DNA of 64,000 nucleotides from Drosophila pseudoobscura. Lineage: Eukaryota > Arthropoda > Insecta > Diptera > Drosophilidae. Shown piece after piece: positions 1 to 12,416 of this stretch. The first letter of the stretch is position 1, and the number at the start of each line of letters is the position of its first letter. The position numbers and the translations under genes are program-made. The notes beneath the pieces are model-generated. The model made no database searches. It was not told where the DNA came from and was given only the letters and a program-made list of their open reading frames with translations. The stretch spans positions 45,461,869-45,525,868 of the forward strand of contig NC_046683.1 in NCBI RefSeq assembly GCF_009870125.1, given 5' to 3'.

Positions 1-607
1 ATACATACATAGTTCGTTCCCTATTTCTGTCCATTTAAGCCGCTGAAAATCTAGCAACTACAAACGACAACAACCCGCCTCGGACTCGGAATCGGACTCT
101 CGCACTGCAAGCAAATGGCAAAAAGAGAGACGCAGCGAAAGATAGATAGAGGGAGAGAGAGAGAGAGAGGTCAGAACAGAGAGGAGAAATGAAATGCTTT
201 GTCTGTACGTAATTTATGCCTAATGAACTATTTCCGGCCAAGTGTCAATTAATGTATTCTGTTTTGGGGCAGAGCCACAACGTGCCCGCACAAATGTTGT
301 CACGATCATTTTTCTGGCAAAAACTCTGGGCCCCCACTTCCACTCACAGTCGATCCCATCCATCTCCTTCCATCTCGCGCTCACAATCTTAGGGACGGAC
401 GGACGCAGGCCGCATCCGTTGCAGTACCCTCAATGACCCACCACAGCACCGCCTCAATCTGGCCCGATCGCATGATCTCTCGCCAGATGAAAGACCTTCG
501 TCTCCCGCTTCTCAGCTTCCTCGCTTTTTGGTATTTTTTCAAGCCAAATTGAAACCCATGCAAGCGGAATTTGTTTTCTACTTGACGGCTACTGCTGATT
601 AAATTCT

Positions 608-667
608 CATATGTACATACATAAATACATATATATATGCACAAGAATATATATGTATGTACATATG
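608..667. repeat. Perfect 16-bp inverted repeat, AT-rich hairpin
   Basis: The arm at 608-623 (CATATGTACATACATA) is the exact reverse complement of 652-667, with a 28-nt AT-rich spacer. Further CATATG/CATACATA-type runs lie nearby (about 880-905). It would form a cruciform or hairpin, and no function is assigned. Confidence 0.75.
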
Positions 668-2200
668 TACATGTGTTTTTATGTGAACTTTTATGGGGCA
701 AAATGAGTTTTCTGCCCTTTAGTTGGACTCTGGCAATAATGCGCAGTTAATTGGGCAGCCATAAAATGGTAAAGTAAAGTGAATTTGAGAGCCCCAACGA
801 ACAGGCATGAACAGGAAGATTTTTGCAATGAAATAAAATATGAATAAGTTTTATATGTAGGTATGGTGCGTATAATATACATATGCATATACATACATAT
901 GTGCATGTTTAATACGAGTATTCAGGATCTGCATTAAATTGGTACAATTGGTAATGAAAATTGTGTACCAACTTCTCTCTGGTTTTTCTACTGCAGGTAT
1001 TGCACTGCAGATAATAATATTATACGACTCTGTCCGTCAACTATCCTTCGAAAAAAATAATTCCATGATAAATAGCATTCAGTTTTAAACCTATGGGACA
1101 AATTTCATTAAAATATATCCATAAATGTACATATTTAGAATAAATATTCGAAGAGTATTCCTAAAACTACACTTATGTATCTTCAAGTCTTCACTCCTTT
1201 AAACGACTCGCATATATTCACGTACAATGTAAATACCTTCTTCATAAGGAAAGCATTGAAAGATGTTTTTATACGAATATACTACGAGTATTAGGAAATA
1301 CCAGAGCCCTTCTTCGTCCGTCCCCATACCAGGGCAAGCGATCGGTCGCTTATCAGTGAAATTAATCACTAATTCAATGCAAATAGAGTCTTGGCTGTAA
1401 ATACAAAGTCAATAAATATTGACACAGGTCAAAACGCCAGGCCAGGCAAGGCAGGCAGAGGAACGGCATGAACGATCGTAACTGTTGGCGTTTTTGCTTG
1501 TCTTCTTACCCATTCGATAAGCCCGAAATGAAACTGAAACGAAAACGAACCCTAATTGAACGCAGCTCACAGCCCAACCCAACCCAACCCAACTCAACTC
1601 GACTCAATTCAATCAGGCCATAAAATTTATAGGCGAGCGAAGCGACTGTTCTGTTTGTGTCCACAAAGCGGGGGAAACGATCCAGACCATGTTGGGAATA
1701 ATTTTAACCAACATTTTTCTGATGAACCAACCGACTGAGACCTCGGGCCAAGGCAGAGAGACCTAGACCCCGCTGCATTTGGCAATACGCGCGTAGATAA
1801 AGAAAAAAGATGACGACTCGACGGGATAGTATGGTATGGGAGGGGGGGGTTTGGGAATAGGCAAATGGATCCGACGGACTCTCATGACAAATCAAGCAGA
1901 TCGAGCCCGAAGCCAAAGGCGAAGCCAAGACCGAATCTGGGCTGGAATCTGAATCGAAATCGAAGTCGATCGTCCATCCATCCGTCTGTCGATCAGTCCC
2001 GTACCGGGCGAAAATCAGTTGCCGTTTTATACTTTGTTGTTATTGCCGATGGTGATATGGTGGCGGTGTGGTGCGGTGCTGCCTGGCGCGTTGGAATATT
2101 TAAATTCTGACCCAACCCCAATCCAAATAAATTTGTGGCGTAATGTGCAGCTGTGTGCGTATGTTTTCAGTTTCAGTTTCTTGCTGTTTGGGGCCTCTGT

Positions 2201-2240
2201 ACGGCATTCGGCGGCATACGGCATACGGCATACGGCATTC
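2201..2240. repeat. Short tandem repeat, unit GGCATAC
   Basis: Several adjacent copies of GGCATAC/GGCATTC, ending in a CT-rich run. An ordinary microsatellite with no gene context. Confidence 0.8.
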
Positions 2241-2647
2241 TCTCTCTTTCTCTGCCCGGTCTGCCCGGTCTCTTGGGGTCAAAATAGTCGCATATCGTTA
2301 AGAACCACAACCACCAGGCGGCGGAGGGACTGGCGGACGCTGGTAATCGAAGCACACTCGAAGCTGGCGACATGGGAAATAACAGAAACAACTTAAATAT
2401 CATCGCAATTGGGTAATGGCCATGTGCCTGGCGATACGGAACGGAAAGCCAGTAGCAGAAGCTTTTTTCGATGAGAAGATGCAAATGAAGGTCACTATAC
2501 CTCGATAGCTCCTAGGGGAGCGGTTTAAAAGCCATTTATGACACTTTTTTCAATTCCGTTGCCCCGAAAGATGGATTTCGTGAATGCTGATAATGAGCTT
2601 GGACGCTCTTCAAGCACACCATGACTCAAAGATTGCATATGAAATGT

Positions 2648-2681
2648 ACCCCTACCCTTACGCTTACCCTTACCCTTACCC
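2648..2681. repeat. Short (CCCTTA)n tandem repeat
   Basis: About five imperfect copies of CCCTTA. It resembles a telomere hexamer only superficially, since TTAGGG-type telomeres read CCCTAA and Drosophila telomeres carry no such repeat. Treated as a microsatellite. Confidence 0.75.
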
Positions 2682-5206
2682 GCGCCCGTATATTGTATAC
2701 CTTTTGTTCTTACGTCTGATTAGTCTTGATCTGGACTAGCTGCCCCAACTCGAAGATTTTTCGACTCAGTTTGTGTTATTCATGTCCAAGCCGTTTGTCG
2801 TTTGTGTAATCGCGGCTTTTGGTCTCGTAGTAGGCCCAGCTCTTAGAACGGACCTCTCTCCCCGTACTCTCCCCGTACTCTCCCCGTACGTACGTACATA
2901 TGTTGACTTTGTCATCGCTTATCGTTTATGCGGCGACGACCGACCCGTCGTCGTCCGTCCTATTCCGTTGATTGTTGTAATTGCCACTCGTACAATTGCT
3001 GTTGCTGTTGCTATTGCTATTGCGGTCGATGTAGTATGTATTTGCCGGTGGTTGGCCGACTGATAGTGGCACAGTCTGGGTCGAAAATAAAACTAGTTGG
3101 GAATGCCTGTCGAGCCACGGGCGTCGGGCCTCGGACCTCGGGCCCACATCCGTAATGCAATGCATTGAAAATATCATCGCATGAAGAGGGACAGATAAAA
3201 TTAAAGGAGCTGTCTGCCTGGGGCATGGGGCATGGGGCATGTCTAAATGATCTAATGCAGTCGCTCCAACCAGTTAGTCCATCTTCTTTGTGGTGGTTTC
3301 CGTTCTGCTGTCGTGGAAAACCAACATTTGCTGTTAATTACTGTAACTCACTTTCAGAAAGAGCGAGAAAATAAGGCAAGTGTGGGGGGCGGGGAAACCG
3401 AATCCGACAATACCCTAACTGATTGAATAAAAAGGGGAATGTATTGCTCTTATAATCAGGAAAAAAAAACACTTATAAGCCAGAAAATTCTGCCTGATGC
3501 AAGATCCTTCTTAAAACACAGATACCCCCCTACCCCTTGAAAGGGAATCCAAAACGTAAACTTTTGCTGCAGAAAAAAGTGCGCTATGCTCTACTATTGT
3601 TGGAGCTGTTGCCCCCACATGTCCGTTAGAGAATGAGAACACAAAAATTTAATTAACAATTTAGAGCAACATTTGGGCCACCAAAAACAGCAAAACAACT
3701 GCAACGGCGACGCTAGCGCCAACGCCAACGCTAACGCGCGGTGCCGATGACGACCCTCAGAGGTCCCTCGGCGAGTCCAAGGCGAGTTAGTTAGTAGCCC
3801 CGCCCCCTGTAGCCCCCCTGCAGCCACTGGTAGCCCCTGGTAGCCTGCAGCGGATTCGGGCGGGCACGGGGTTCTGTTCTGGTGTGTGTTTGGTGCAAGT
3901 GAAGGACCCTCCTCCGCTCTGGGGGAAAAGCTGCCATGTTCCAAGCAGACAACTGCAACAACAACTTATCACTCAACAATCAGAGGCAGGCACAGCACAC
4001 ACACTAACCAGCCCAGTCGGCCCCAGGAACTGGCCAAGTAATTACAAGAGGACATGCCAAGAAGGCGCCCTCTCATGTGAAAGGGTTCGTTCGTTCGGCC
4101 CAGGATGGGAAGCCGGGGGACGGACTGGGGGGACAGGGGCGAGCTGGCAGTGTGTTTTGCGGTAACCATCTACATTTAAATGGGAAAATTGTTAGTTGAA
4201 GCAAACGGAAATCAGGCAGCGGCAGCCCAGAGATTTCTTGGGCTGACTTTGGGCTTAACATGCGAGTACCAGAATTATCCCAAGATTTATATATGCACGT
4301 ATGTATGTATGTATGTGAGAGTCGAGTCCTGTGCCCATGTCTCCTTGTAGGAGCCATGGAGACATGTGGCAAATTATAACATTGACCAACTACCAACCAC
4401 GAACAATAACAAGAACAAGAACAAGAACTCGGCTTACAATGCTTTATACCCGTCCGCAGTTGCTGTTGTTGTTGTTGGTATCATTCGTATTGTTTCTGAC
4501 ATGTAAGCCCCACTGTCATAATCAAGGCAACTCGCCCGCGGGGACACAACTACAGCCAGCTACGAGAATGAGTCCGAGAACGAACTGTGGCAACATCTGC
4601 TGCTCACTGCTCACTGCTCTATGCTCTCTGCTCTCCGCTGTTGGTAGTTTTAAAATGGAGCAAAATGGAAGAACCTCGGGGTACTTGGGGATTTTTTTGG
4701 GGGGGGGGGGAACAAAGGCAATGTCACATCACAGCCGAAAGGGTTGACCAACTAGCACATGGTGTTTGTTTAGGCTCTCGGAGCTTCTCGGGTAAGAGAG
4801 CATAGTAGGAAATTGCCTGCAATCGAACTATTTGGCTATCTATGAATACTGCTTATGGAACGGCAATCCCATAAGGATATACAGCATCCGATGCCTGTTC
4901 TAGAATCCCTTCCGGACGAGGGGACTATTGCCGCACTCTCCCCAAGGTAAGCTGCCAACTGCGAGGACAAGAGCCGTTCTTTGGGGAAATAATTTGGCCT
5001 CTGCTATTATTATGTTATTAGGGGTCCCAGCTCTCTCTCTCGCTGGGAGCTGGAAGCTGGGAGACCTCGAACTCTGCTCTGAAATGTGGCACACTTTTTT
5101 TTTGCACCAACGATGAAGACGTCCTGTCCTCACTTTCGCCCACAAATGTGTTTTATAAGTTTTTTCCTTCCTTCATTCTTTTGTGCTTTCTTTCTTTCTT
5201 TCTACA

Positions 5207-5230
5207 TGTGTGTGTGTGTGTGTGTGTGTG
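5207..5230. repeat. (TG)12 microsatellite
   Basis: Uninterrupted TG dinucleotide run of 24 bases, preceded by a TTTC-rich tract. Confidence 0.9.
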
Positions 5231-6691
5231 AAGCATTTCTCTTGTTCCCTCATTTGTGTCGACTGTTTTTCTTTAGTCGCCTGCCTGTCTTTTCTCCGAG
5301 TTTTTTGTAGCTGCTCGGAAAAGTAAACATGCACCCAAAGCGCAATCTAATTAAGTGAAGTGTGGATGGGGATGGCGATGGGAAAAGGCCAGGGGAACGG
5401 AGTTGCCAACAGAAAATGAACTGATGGACTCGGAGGACTCTGCCACTGCCACTTCCCCCATTCCCCCCTTTACGACTATCGCTCTGTGTCGTATCTGTTG
5501 CGTGGGATGCGATGCGTCTCCTGACGGACGTCCTTGCCGTGCTGCTGCATGAGATTTGCTGCTTTGCTGTAACTTTTTCCCTCTAGCCTTTGCTGGCAGC
5601 AATACCCCGTACTATTCCGTGAATAAAAAAGGGTATATCTCATTCAGGGACAACAAACAGCAAACATACAGACGTCTATATATAGCAGTATCCTTCATGC
5701 ATAGACATTTGACTCCTTTCCTTTTGCAGTCTCAGTGTCAAATGTTCTCTTGGATAGAGGGTATTTCGTGGTCGATGGTTGGATGCCATGCTCTTCCTGC
5801 GTATACTTGTTTCTTGTTGATTTTTTGGTTTTGTCTATTACGCTGCGTTTTTGTTTCTCGCTTCAGCTTGTTCGAACAACATTTAAATTGGCTAAATGGT
5901 TTTCCATTTGCTCAACACCGCCCTCAACCCGACGCTCTCCTTTAATCACACACTGCCACGCCCACGCCCACTCCGATCCCCAAATCCCAGTCCCCCAACC
6001 GCCTGCGCTGGTCTCCAATCCAAGGCAGCAACTGAATGGCGTTGGGAATGGGGCTGGGAATGGTTTTTGTGGGTTTCCCCAGCATGTGGTTTGCAAGTTT
6101 ATTGCGGGGAAACAGGAACATTCAGAGAGCTCTTCTCTGCTCGTATTCGTACTTGGTTATACTCGTAAGACTACCTTAAGTTTATAAATTTTTAAATAGA
6201 CCGAAAGCCGTTTGGCTCGAAATGGTCGTGCTTGACATTAATGAAATGGGGCTCCATGCGATAGGTACGAGTTTTATTAGCTGCAGCTAGCTGCAATATC
6301 CCTGCCCGGAATGGTCTGCTAATACTGTGGTCCATACACTTGCAGTCCTCCTCGTAGGTGGTTTTAGGATCAGACTTCAGGGGGGGTCGGTGTTCGTTAT
6401 GGCCTTTGGGCTTTATGCGGGAGCAGGCTTCATCGAATTGATTGAAAATTGCTTCTTATGCATTAAAGAGGGCCAGCCACGTCCCTTCAATAAATAGGGG
6501 CGCCCAGGTCCTGATGCCCTCTGATAGCAGCAGCCGCCCAGCCACAGTCATATCCTTTGTTCCCGGGTCCTTTGTGAAATATTGTCATTATCGTATTAAA
6601 ACGCCTTCGGTTAAATGGCCATGTAAAGTTTTTATTTACAAGCCAAAAGAAAAACCCCGACAAGGAAGCTCTCATGCTTCTTATCCGAGCT

Positions 6692-6744
6692 CGAATCCCG
6701 AATGCCGAGTCCCGAATCGCGAATCCCGAATCCCGAATCCGAAC
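6692..6744. repeat. Tandem repeat, unit CCCGAAT
   Basis: Degenerate copies of a CCCGAAT/CCGAGT unit over about 50 bases. Low complexity, no coding evidence. Confidence 0.7.
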
Positions 6745-7148
6745 CGAAGGTCCTGCGTTTCCTGGCCACCCAATTGGCAATCGCCAATCGCCGGGTCATG
6801 CATAAATTATGCGTTAATTATATGAAGCGCAGCAAACAACAGGAACAATGATTCTTGAGCAATAAAAACGATAGCAAAGTGCAATGCACTTTCGAAACGC
6901 AGCGATTGTAAAAATATCCCACAAAAGAAGGTGGACGAATGCCCCGCCACCCCCACACCAGTCCCGAATGCACGGCGTGATGCCCCTTCAAATATCAGCG
7001 GCAATTTATGATGCAAGTTTATTTACCGCAAATTGTTATAAATCGAATTTTAAGTAGGAAAAAAAGTGCTCGCAATGGCGGAAAATGCAAATAAAAATGC
7101 GTGTAAAAATATGATAAATTACGCATACGCCATGTGGGCGCTCGCGCT

Positions 7149-7182
7149 CCCTCTCGCTCTCACTCTCTCTCTCTCTCTCTCT
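7149..7182. repeat. (CT)n / GAGA-type microsatellite
   Basis: Imperfect CT repeat. On the minus strand it is a GAGA run, which can bind GAGA factor in flies. No adjacent promoter was identified. Confidence 0.85.
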
Positions 7183-8375
7183 TGTACTCTCTTTCACCCT
7201 CTGTCTGTCTCTGTCTGTGCGTGAGTATGCAGTTAATTGCCATTTTTAACAACATTTTGGCCTTTTGGTCGGTGAAGTTGATAGCATCACCATCATAGTA
7301 ATGCCATAAATGTCTGTATGTCTCTCTGTCTCTCTGTCTGTACTGCTCTCTGGCTCCCTCCCTCCCCGTCTGTCCGTCTGTCGAATGGCTTTATTCAAAA
7401 AAGAATACTCGCATGGGTCGCAGGGCTTACATGGATTGTGCATTACGACTATTGAAGTCTTTAAGCAGTTTATGCGTTGTAATCGGATGATTGCATTGCA
7501 GATAAAATAAAGCTTCCGTGGGAGCAAGATATATGGCCACCACAAAAGTTTTGTAGTGGTTCTCTGCATCTCTGGCGAGTATACGATAAATTGTAGAAAT
7601 ATGTAGAAAGGGGGCGCCGTGTCGACGTCCTTGAGTAGAATTTACTACCCCTTTTTGCAGCCCTTCATCGGACTATGCCCGAATTAAAGCTGCCCCGTCA
7701 GCCCCCCCTTTTGCCACTTTTGGGGGGAAAGTGGAAACTCGCACAAAACTTCCTGGCGATTGGCAAGCCATAAATTGTAAATTTAATGTGTCCATAGGGG
7801 TCGTCCCACTCCCACTCCCAAACTCCTATCCTCCCCTCCCCACCCCCCAATCACACAGACAAACACCGTCTCAATCTGCGTGGCAGTCATTGAGTTGTCA
7901 AACAGTTTTATTGACTTTCTATACAAGTTGATTTTAGGCCCTCCCTATCCCCCCCGCCCCTCCCTGCCGCTCGCCCACGCCAATTCTCTAAAGATAAATA
8001 TACTACCCCAGAGCATGTCCCCTATAGAGTCCTGTCCTCTGCTATCCTCTCCCAATATAGTGGGAAAGTAAACACTTGCGTGTCCGACACACAGTGCACA
8101 ACAAAAGACTTCGGATCAATGGCCAGGGCCGTTTAAAAATCACAAACGAAAATCAACCTACCCGCCCTTCATACTCGTATCTTCTACTACCTACCAGAAA
8201 ACAGATTAGAAAACTTCTTTGGCTGACCGAGACCCCAAGTTGTTAAAAAGTTTCCGCCCCAGCCCCAGTCCCAGCCCCAGCAACAGCACCAGCTCTCTGT
8301 CGGCGCCAGACCCGCAAATCGGAGGCGTCTCTGAAATTGAGTGTGGAATACGGAGTTTTGAAGCTCTCGGAGTTT

Positions 8376-8414
8376 CCCAGTGTCGTCCCAGCGTCGTCCC
8401 AGCGTCGTCCCAGT
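8376..8414. repeat. 11-bp tandem repeat, unit GTCGTCCCAGC
   Basis: Three near-identical copies of an 11-bp unit, GTCGTCCCAGC/T. Confidence 0.8.
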
Positions 8415-9126
8415 GAACGAGTTGTAACAGCAAATTGACATATGGCCGCCAAAAGTTGAGTCTCGTCTCGGGACCCGGCCTGGAACTGGAACTAGAGCTG
8501 GAACCCAGAACCCCCGCTCTGCCAGTTGTCAATGCTGATTTTTTCCGCTTGTCCGTTGCTTATTTTTGGTTGGTTGGGACAGGCGTTGGCCAAAGTTTTT
8601 TCGACCGGCTTAGCTGCCATCCAGAAGACCCTTAAATTTGTTTGAAGTTTGCGCTTAAATCTCAACAAGAGTGCGGCTGTAAATGTCTGAGAGAGAAATG
8701 AGGTTCGCTGGCTGTCGAAATTAAATTACACATTTTAACACGTTTGCCAGGGACCACTTAACACAGCGAGAAGGGTGTGCCGCATGGGCTCCCGATTCGA
8801 ACTGGAAATGCTCTTTCGCTGAGAGAACCGCACGATTTCATTCTTTTCTCTGTCTTTCCTTGCAACAGAGGAGCCACAGAGGCAGAGGCAGAGGCATACC
8901 CGCTTTGATGGCCTCCATCACACGAAAAGGGGAAGTAAAATGGCCAAATAGCTTCTACACATTCGAGCAGCATTTTATATCGACTACGGGTTGTACGACT
9001 GGCCGGGCCGGGCTGTGCCGGGCTGGGCCGGGCCGGGCTTTAGTACCGCGTCAGACACATCGGAATTCGCGCACATCCCCGGCGCATTACAAAGAAGGAA
9101 ATTTGTTGCCGCCGCCGTCGACGTGG

Positions 9127-9153
9127 CAGCAGCAGCAGCAGCAGCAGCAGCAG
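9127..9153. repeat. (CAG)9 microsatellite
   Basis: Nine uninterrupted CAG copies. The surrounding frames give no recognisable protein, so it is treated as a non-coding triplet repeat. Confidence 0.85.
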
Positions 9154-9658
9154 TTGCTTTGAAGTGGTTTATACTGATTAGTCTGGTGAATTGGCTTAAA
9201 AACGCCCGGCTAACATGTGGAGGAAGGAGGAGAAAGGAGCACAGGAACAGGAACAGGAGCAGGAGCAGGTGCTGGGGGAGAGGAGCGTGCAGCGAGCCGG
9301 AAAAAGAAATTCTGGAATACCCGTAGCCCTACCTCGCCTTACGTTTGACGACAGAATCGGAATTGTGGGCGCCCTCCCACGCTGTTTAGTTTATTGGCAA
9401 CGCGTTGCTAATTGGCGGTTTTATAGTTGTAGCTTGTAAATGGCTTTGAAATTTCGACGGGCCCCGATCCCAGCCCCAGTTCCAGTCAGTGGCTAAACCG
9501 ACAGCAACCGACAGACGAGGAGTCAAACCACGTTCACACCACGATCCCTAATCCCCAATCCCTAATCCTGGAGCACAGAGTGGCACGGCACACCAGCACT
9601 AATGATGATTGGCAGCTGTTAAAATGATTAGAGGGTGCACAACTGTGGATGTGGCCCC

Positions 9659-9707
9659 GGGTCTGGTTCTGGGTCTGGTTCTGGGTCTGGTTCTGGGTCT
9701 GGGTCTG
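9659..9707. repeat. 12-bp tandem repeat, unit GGGTCTGGTTCT
   Basis: Three to four head-to-tail copies of GGGTCTGGTTCT ending in GGGTCT. Low complexity. Confidence 0.85.
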
Positions 9708-10912
9708 TCTGCAGCACTCGGAAAGAGTGTCCTGCTGGACACACGGCTCTTCGGAGTGTGAACATTTAAAAGTTTTTGGCCAAAATTAGCGCCAGGTTCC
9801 TCCTCCTTCTACTCCGCTAATGAAAGAAAGGAAGCCGGCACTGGCACTGCCACTCGCACTCGCACTCAGCCTGTGGCTGTGGCTGTTGCAAGCCAGCTGA
9901 AGCGAGTAATTTTTAAATTAGGCTTAGAGTTAGTAAGCTCTTGGGCAGCAAATTGCATGTAATTTGGTTAGTTCTTGGCCAAAATCGTTGGACAAATGTC
10001 CCTGTGCAAATACAAATAATTGACAGGCATCGATCGAGTGCGACTGCGATTGCGATTGCGAGTGCTTTGCTGAAAATATTCCATTGCATTTTGACCAGGT
10101 CCATCATCATTCTGCGCGCACATCGATCAGTCTTTGCATACTTTGATTAGCATTTCCATTTGGCCAAAGTAATACCGATTTGTACAACCCAATCGCGGCA
10201 TATACTCCCTGCCTCGCTCCTCGCTCCTCCCTCCTCCCTCCACCCACCACCCTCCTCCCCGCATTGTTATGCATGCAGCCTTTGGGGTTCGTTCTGAAAG
10301 GGGGCTGGGCTATGGAAGTGGACCAATTTACTGTGGAGTGCAGAGTCTTTTTTGCGTGAGAAATTTTCAATTAATATGCGCAATTGCAATCGAGTACCGG
10401 GCTGGGGGTACGGCTACGGATCCGGGTGGGGGGTTGGGGGTGTGCGGAGAATTTTAGCATTTTTCGCATAGAAATTTGTTGCTTAGCAAGCACCCGGAAT
10501 TTGCCCCTTCATCGCGATTCCCGGAATCCCCAAAAGTTCTGATTCGGGTTCGGGTTCAGGTTTATGTTTTTCCTCTTTCCTTATTTTTTTTTCTCCTTTT
10601 TTTTGGTATTTTTGTTTGGCGTTTGGGTTTTTTGAGTGGAACAACATACGCAACATTTCGTATTCAAGTGTAAATTGCATTGCAGTTGCAGTGACGACGG
10701 GAAATTTTGGAGAGATTTTGCATTTTTAGTGGAATGAATGAATGCAAACAGAGGCGGGTGGTAGGGCGGTTGAGCGGTAGGATGGGGAGGATGAGGAGGA
10801 TACTATACCGTATACCGTGTTGGGCCAGGTGACGCCACTCTGTGGAGCCACATGTGACGAAGGAGCTGCCAAAAGTACGAGTAGTTTGCCGCACTTGACA
10901 GACAACCAAGCA

Positions 10913-10964
10913 ACCATCCATCCATCCATCCATCCATCTATGCATCCATCCATCCATTCATCCA
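10913..10964. repeat. (CATC)n tetranucleotide microsatellite
   Basis: About twelve copies of CATC with a few substitutions. Confidence 0.9.
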
Positions 10965-11302
10965 CCGCTTCATTCATTCGGGCAACAGCCATTTCTTCGT
11001 TGGCACTTGACGCGAGAAATTTACAATTCAAAATGCCGCAAAATTGTCTTCCATTGCCGCCAAGGCCGAGGCACAGCCACAAAACCGTGCTACATCTATT
11101 TGACAGCTGTCAGTGGCTGCAAACTTTTCGTACCGCCCCGCCCAAGACGCAGAAGATGGGGAGGTGGGGTTGGCCCAAAGAGAAGGCGCCATAGCAGAAG
11201 AGAGTCAGCCAGGCCCAAATGCAAATTTTCAATCAAACTCGAGCCGCCAACGTCGTCACTTGTGTCAGTGCTTCATCAACATCTTTGGCTTTTGCTGCCA
11301 CT

Positions 11303-11370
11303 TCTGTTCCTTGCTGTTGCTGTTGTTGTTGCTGTTGTTGTTGGTGTTGCTGTTGCTGCCTCTGTTGCAA
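11303..11370. repeat. CTG/TTG triplet repeat
   Basis: Long run of CTG and TTG triplets, CAG/CAA on the minus strand. The minus-strand frame would encode a glutamine run, but no flanking conserved protein or splice structure supports coding use. Confidence 0.75.
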
Positions 11371-11634
11371 CTGTTGTTGGCCTGCCTCTTTGTCGTGCGT
11401 GTCGGGGCGCCTCTTGCATATGCAACACATTTTCATTCTGTTCCCAGTTCCCCATTTCCCAATGCGTGGCCAAGAGAGGCGCGAGCACCAGCACACAACC
11501 GCAAACAAACCGCGAGAACTGAAATTTTGGGTCGGGGTAGGCAGAGCCAACAGTGGGCTCAGCACGTTGGAAATGCTGTCAAAAATAAGTCTACCCGATA
11601 GGTACTCAGTGCGAAGCGTTTCCCAACCCAAAGA

Positions 11635-11757
11635 GTATATATTTATGTACATATAAGAATATTCTTCATCAGCATCAATAGCCGAGTCGGATCTCAAAGA
11701 CTATAAAAGCTAGAGGAATCAAATTTTGTCTCCAGACTCCTGTGATATTACAGTGTT
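11635..11757 (-). mobile_element. Partial DINE-1-like element, inverted copy
   Basis: The stretch containing ATCAGCATCAATAGCCGAGT, followed by CTCAAAGACTATAAAAGCTAGA and the CTGTGATAT segment, is the reverse complement of the middle of the element that follows on the plus strand. It is a truncated, diverged copy lying back to back with that element. DINE-1/mini-me elements are non-autonomous Helitron derivatives that are very common in Drosophila. Both boundaries are approximate. Confidence 0.7.
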
Positions 11758-12416
11758 ACGAAAGAAAACGAGGGGGAACGTTGTGAGTTGCTGCGGAGAC
11801 CGCAACTCTACATTTATACCCGATACTAAGTCAGTATGGTTCTCCTCCGGCAGAGGCCGCTAATATTAAACGACACGACACAAAGTGCGTGCGAGAGAGA
11901 CAGAAAATCAGTCTGAGCGTGACGTCACGCGCTGCGTAGCCAGTGCAAATTGATTTGTTCCTTTTGGCTATAAAAATTAACTGATCTGATCCAGATTCAG
12001 AAATCTGATAGATATGGTCGTTGTCTATGATTCTGCGTTTTTAGTTTTCTTACATCTGCAATATTGTGGATGCCACAGATTTTCGCCCTTTGTGGGGGCG
12101 GAAGTGGGCAGGGCAAAGTTTTGAAATATTTTTGTAGCAGTGACATATCACAGAAGTCTGGATCCAAAACATCGTTGCTCTAGCTCTTATAGTCTTTGAG
12201 CATTAGGCGCTGAAGGGGACGGACAAACGGACGGACGGACAAACGGACAGACAGACATGGCTCAATCGACTCGGCTATTGATGCTGATCAAGAATATATA
12301 TACTTTATGGGGTCGGAAACGATTCATCATTCACGATTCATTCAAACACATCCACTTTTACCACAAATCTAATATACCCCAATACTCATTTTGAGTATCG
12401 GGTATAAAAAGGAAAA
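11758..12416 (+). mobile_element. DINE-1 / mini-me (Helitron-derived) element
   Basis: Near full-length non-autonomous element. Visible hallmarks: the inner 5' motif ATACCCGATACT (about 11816-11827), repeated in inverted form at the 3' end as AGTATCGGGTAT; an internal GTCY-type microsatellite (GGAC/AGAC on this strand, about 12218-12258); the block CTCGGCTATTGATGCTGATC followed by a TATATATACTTTATGGGGTCGG-type segment; and a small terminal hairpin (ATACTCA-TTTT-GAGTAT) just before the end at about 12416. A second hairpin (GAGTTGC...GCAACTC) lies near 11788-11808. No protein is encoded. These features match what is known of DINE-1. The exact left end is uncertain because it abuts an inverted partial copy. 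Confidence 0.85.

Larger units (their letters stand above)
1..11625. other. Non-coding stretch, no gene recognised
   Basis: About 11.6 kb in which no open frame on either strand shows a domain, a signal peptide with a continuing frame, or matched splice sites. The open frames here are short or built from simple repeats such as CAG, CTG and TG tracts. It holds the microsatellites listed separately and an AT-rich palindrome near 608-667. It could be intergenic DNA, or an intron or regulatory flank of a gene outside the window. Small spliced exons or non-coding RNAs could be missed by reading alone. Confidence 0.6.

Noticed and set aside
2648..2681. Telomere-like hexamer repeat
   Set aside because: The unit is CCCTTA, not CCCTAA, and Drosophila telomeres use retrotransposons.
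11233..11697. Minus-strand frame with a glutamine run
   Set aside because: Created by a CAG/CAA repeat and the adjoining DINE-1 copy; no conserved flanks.
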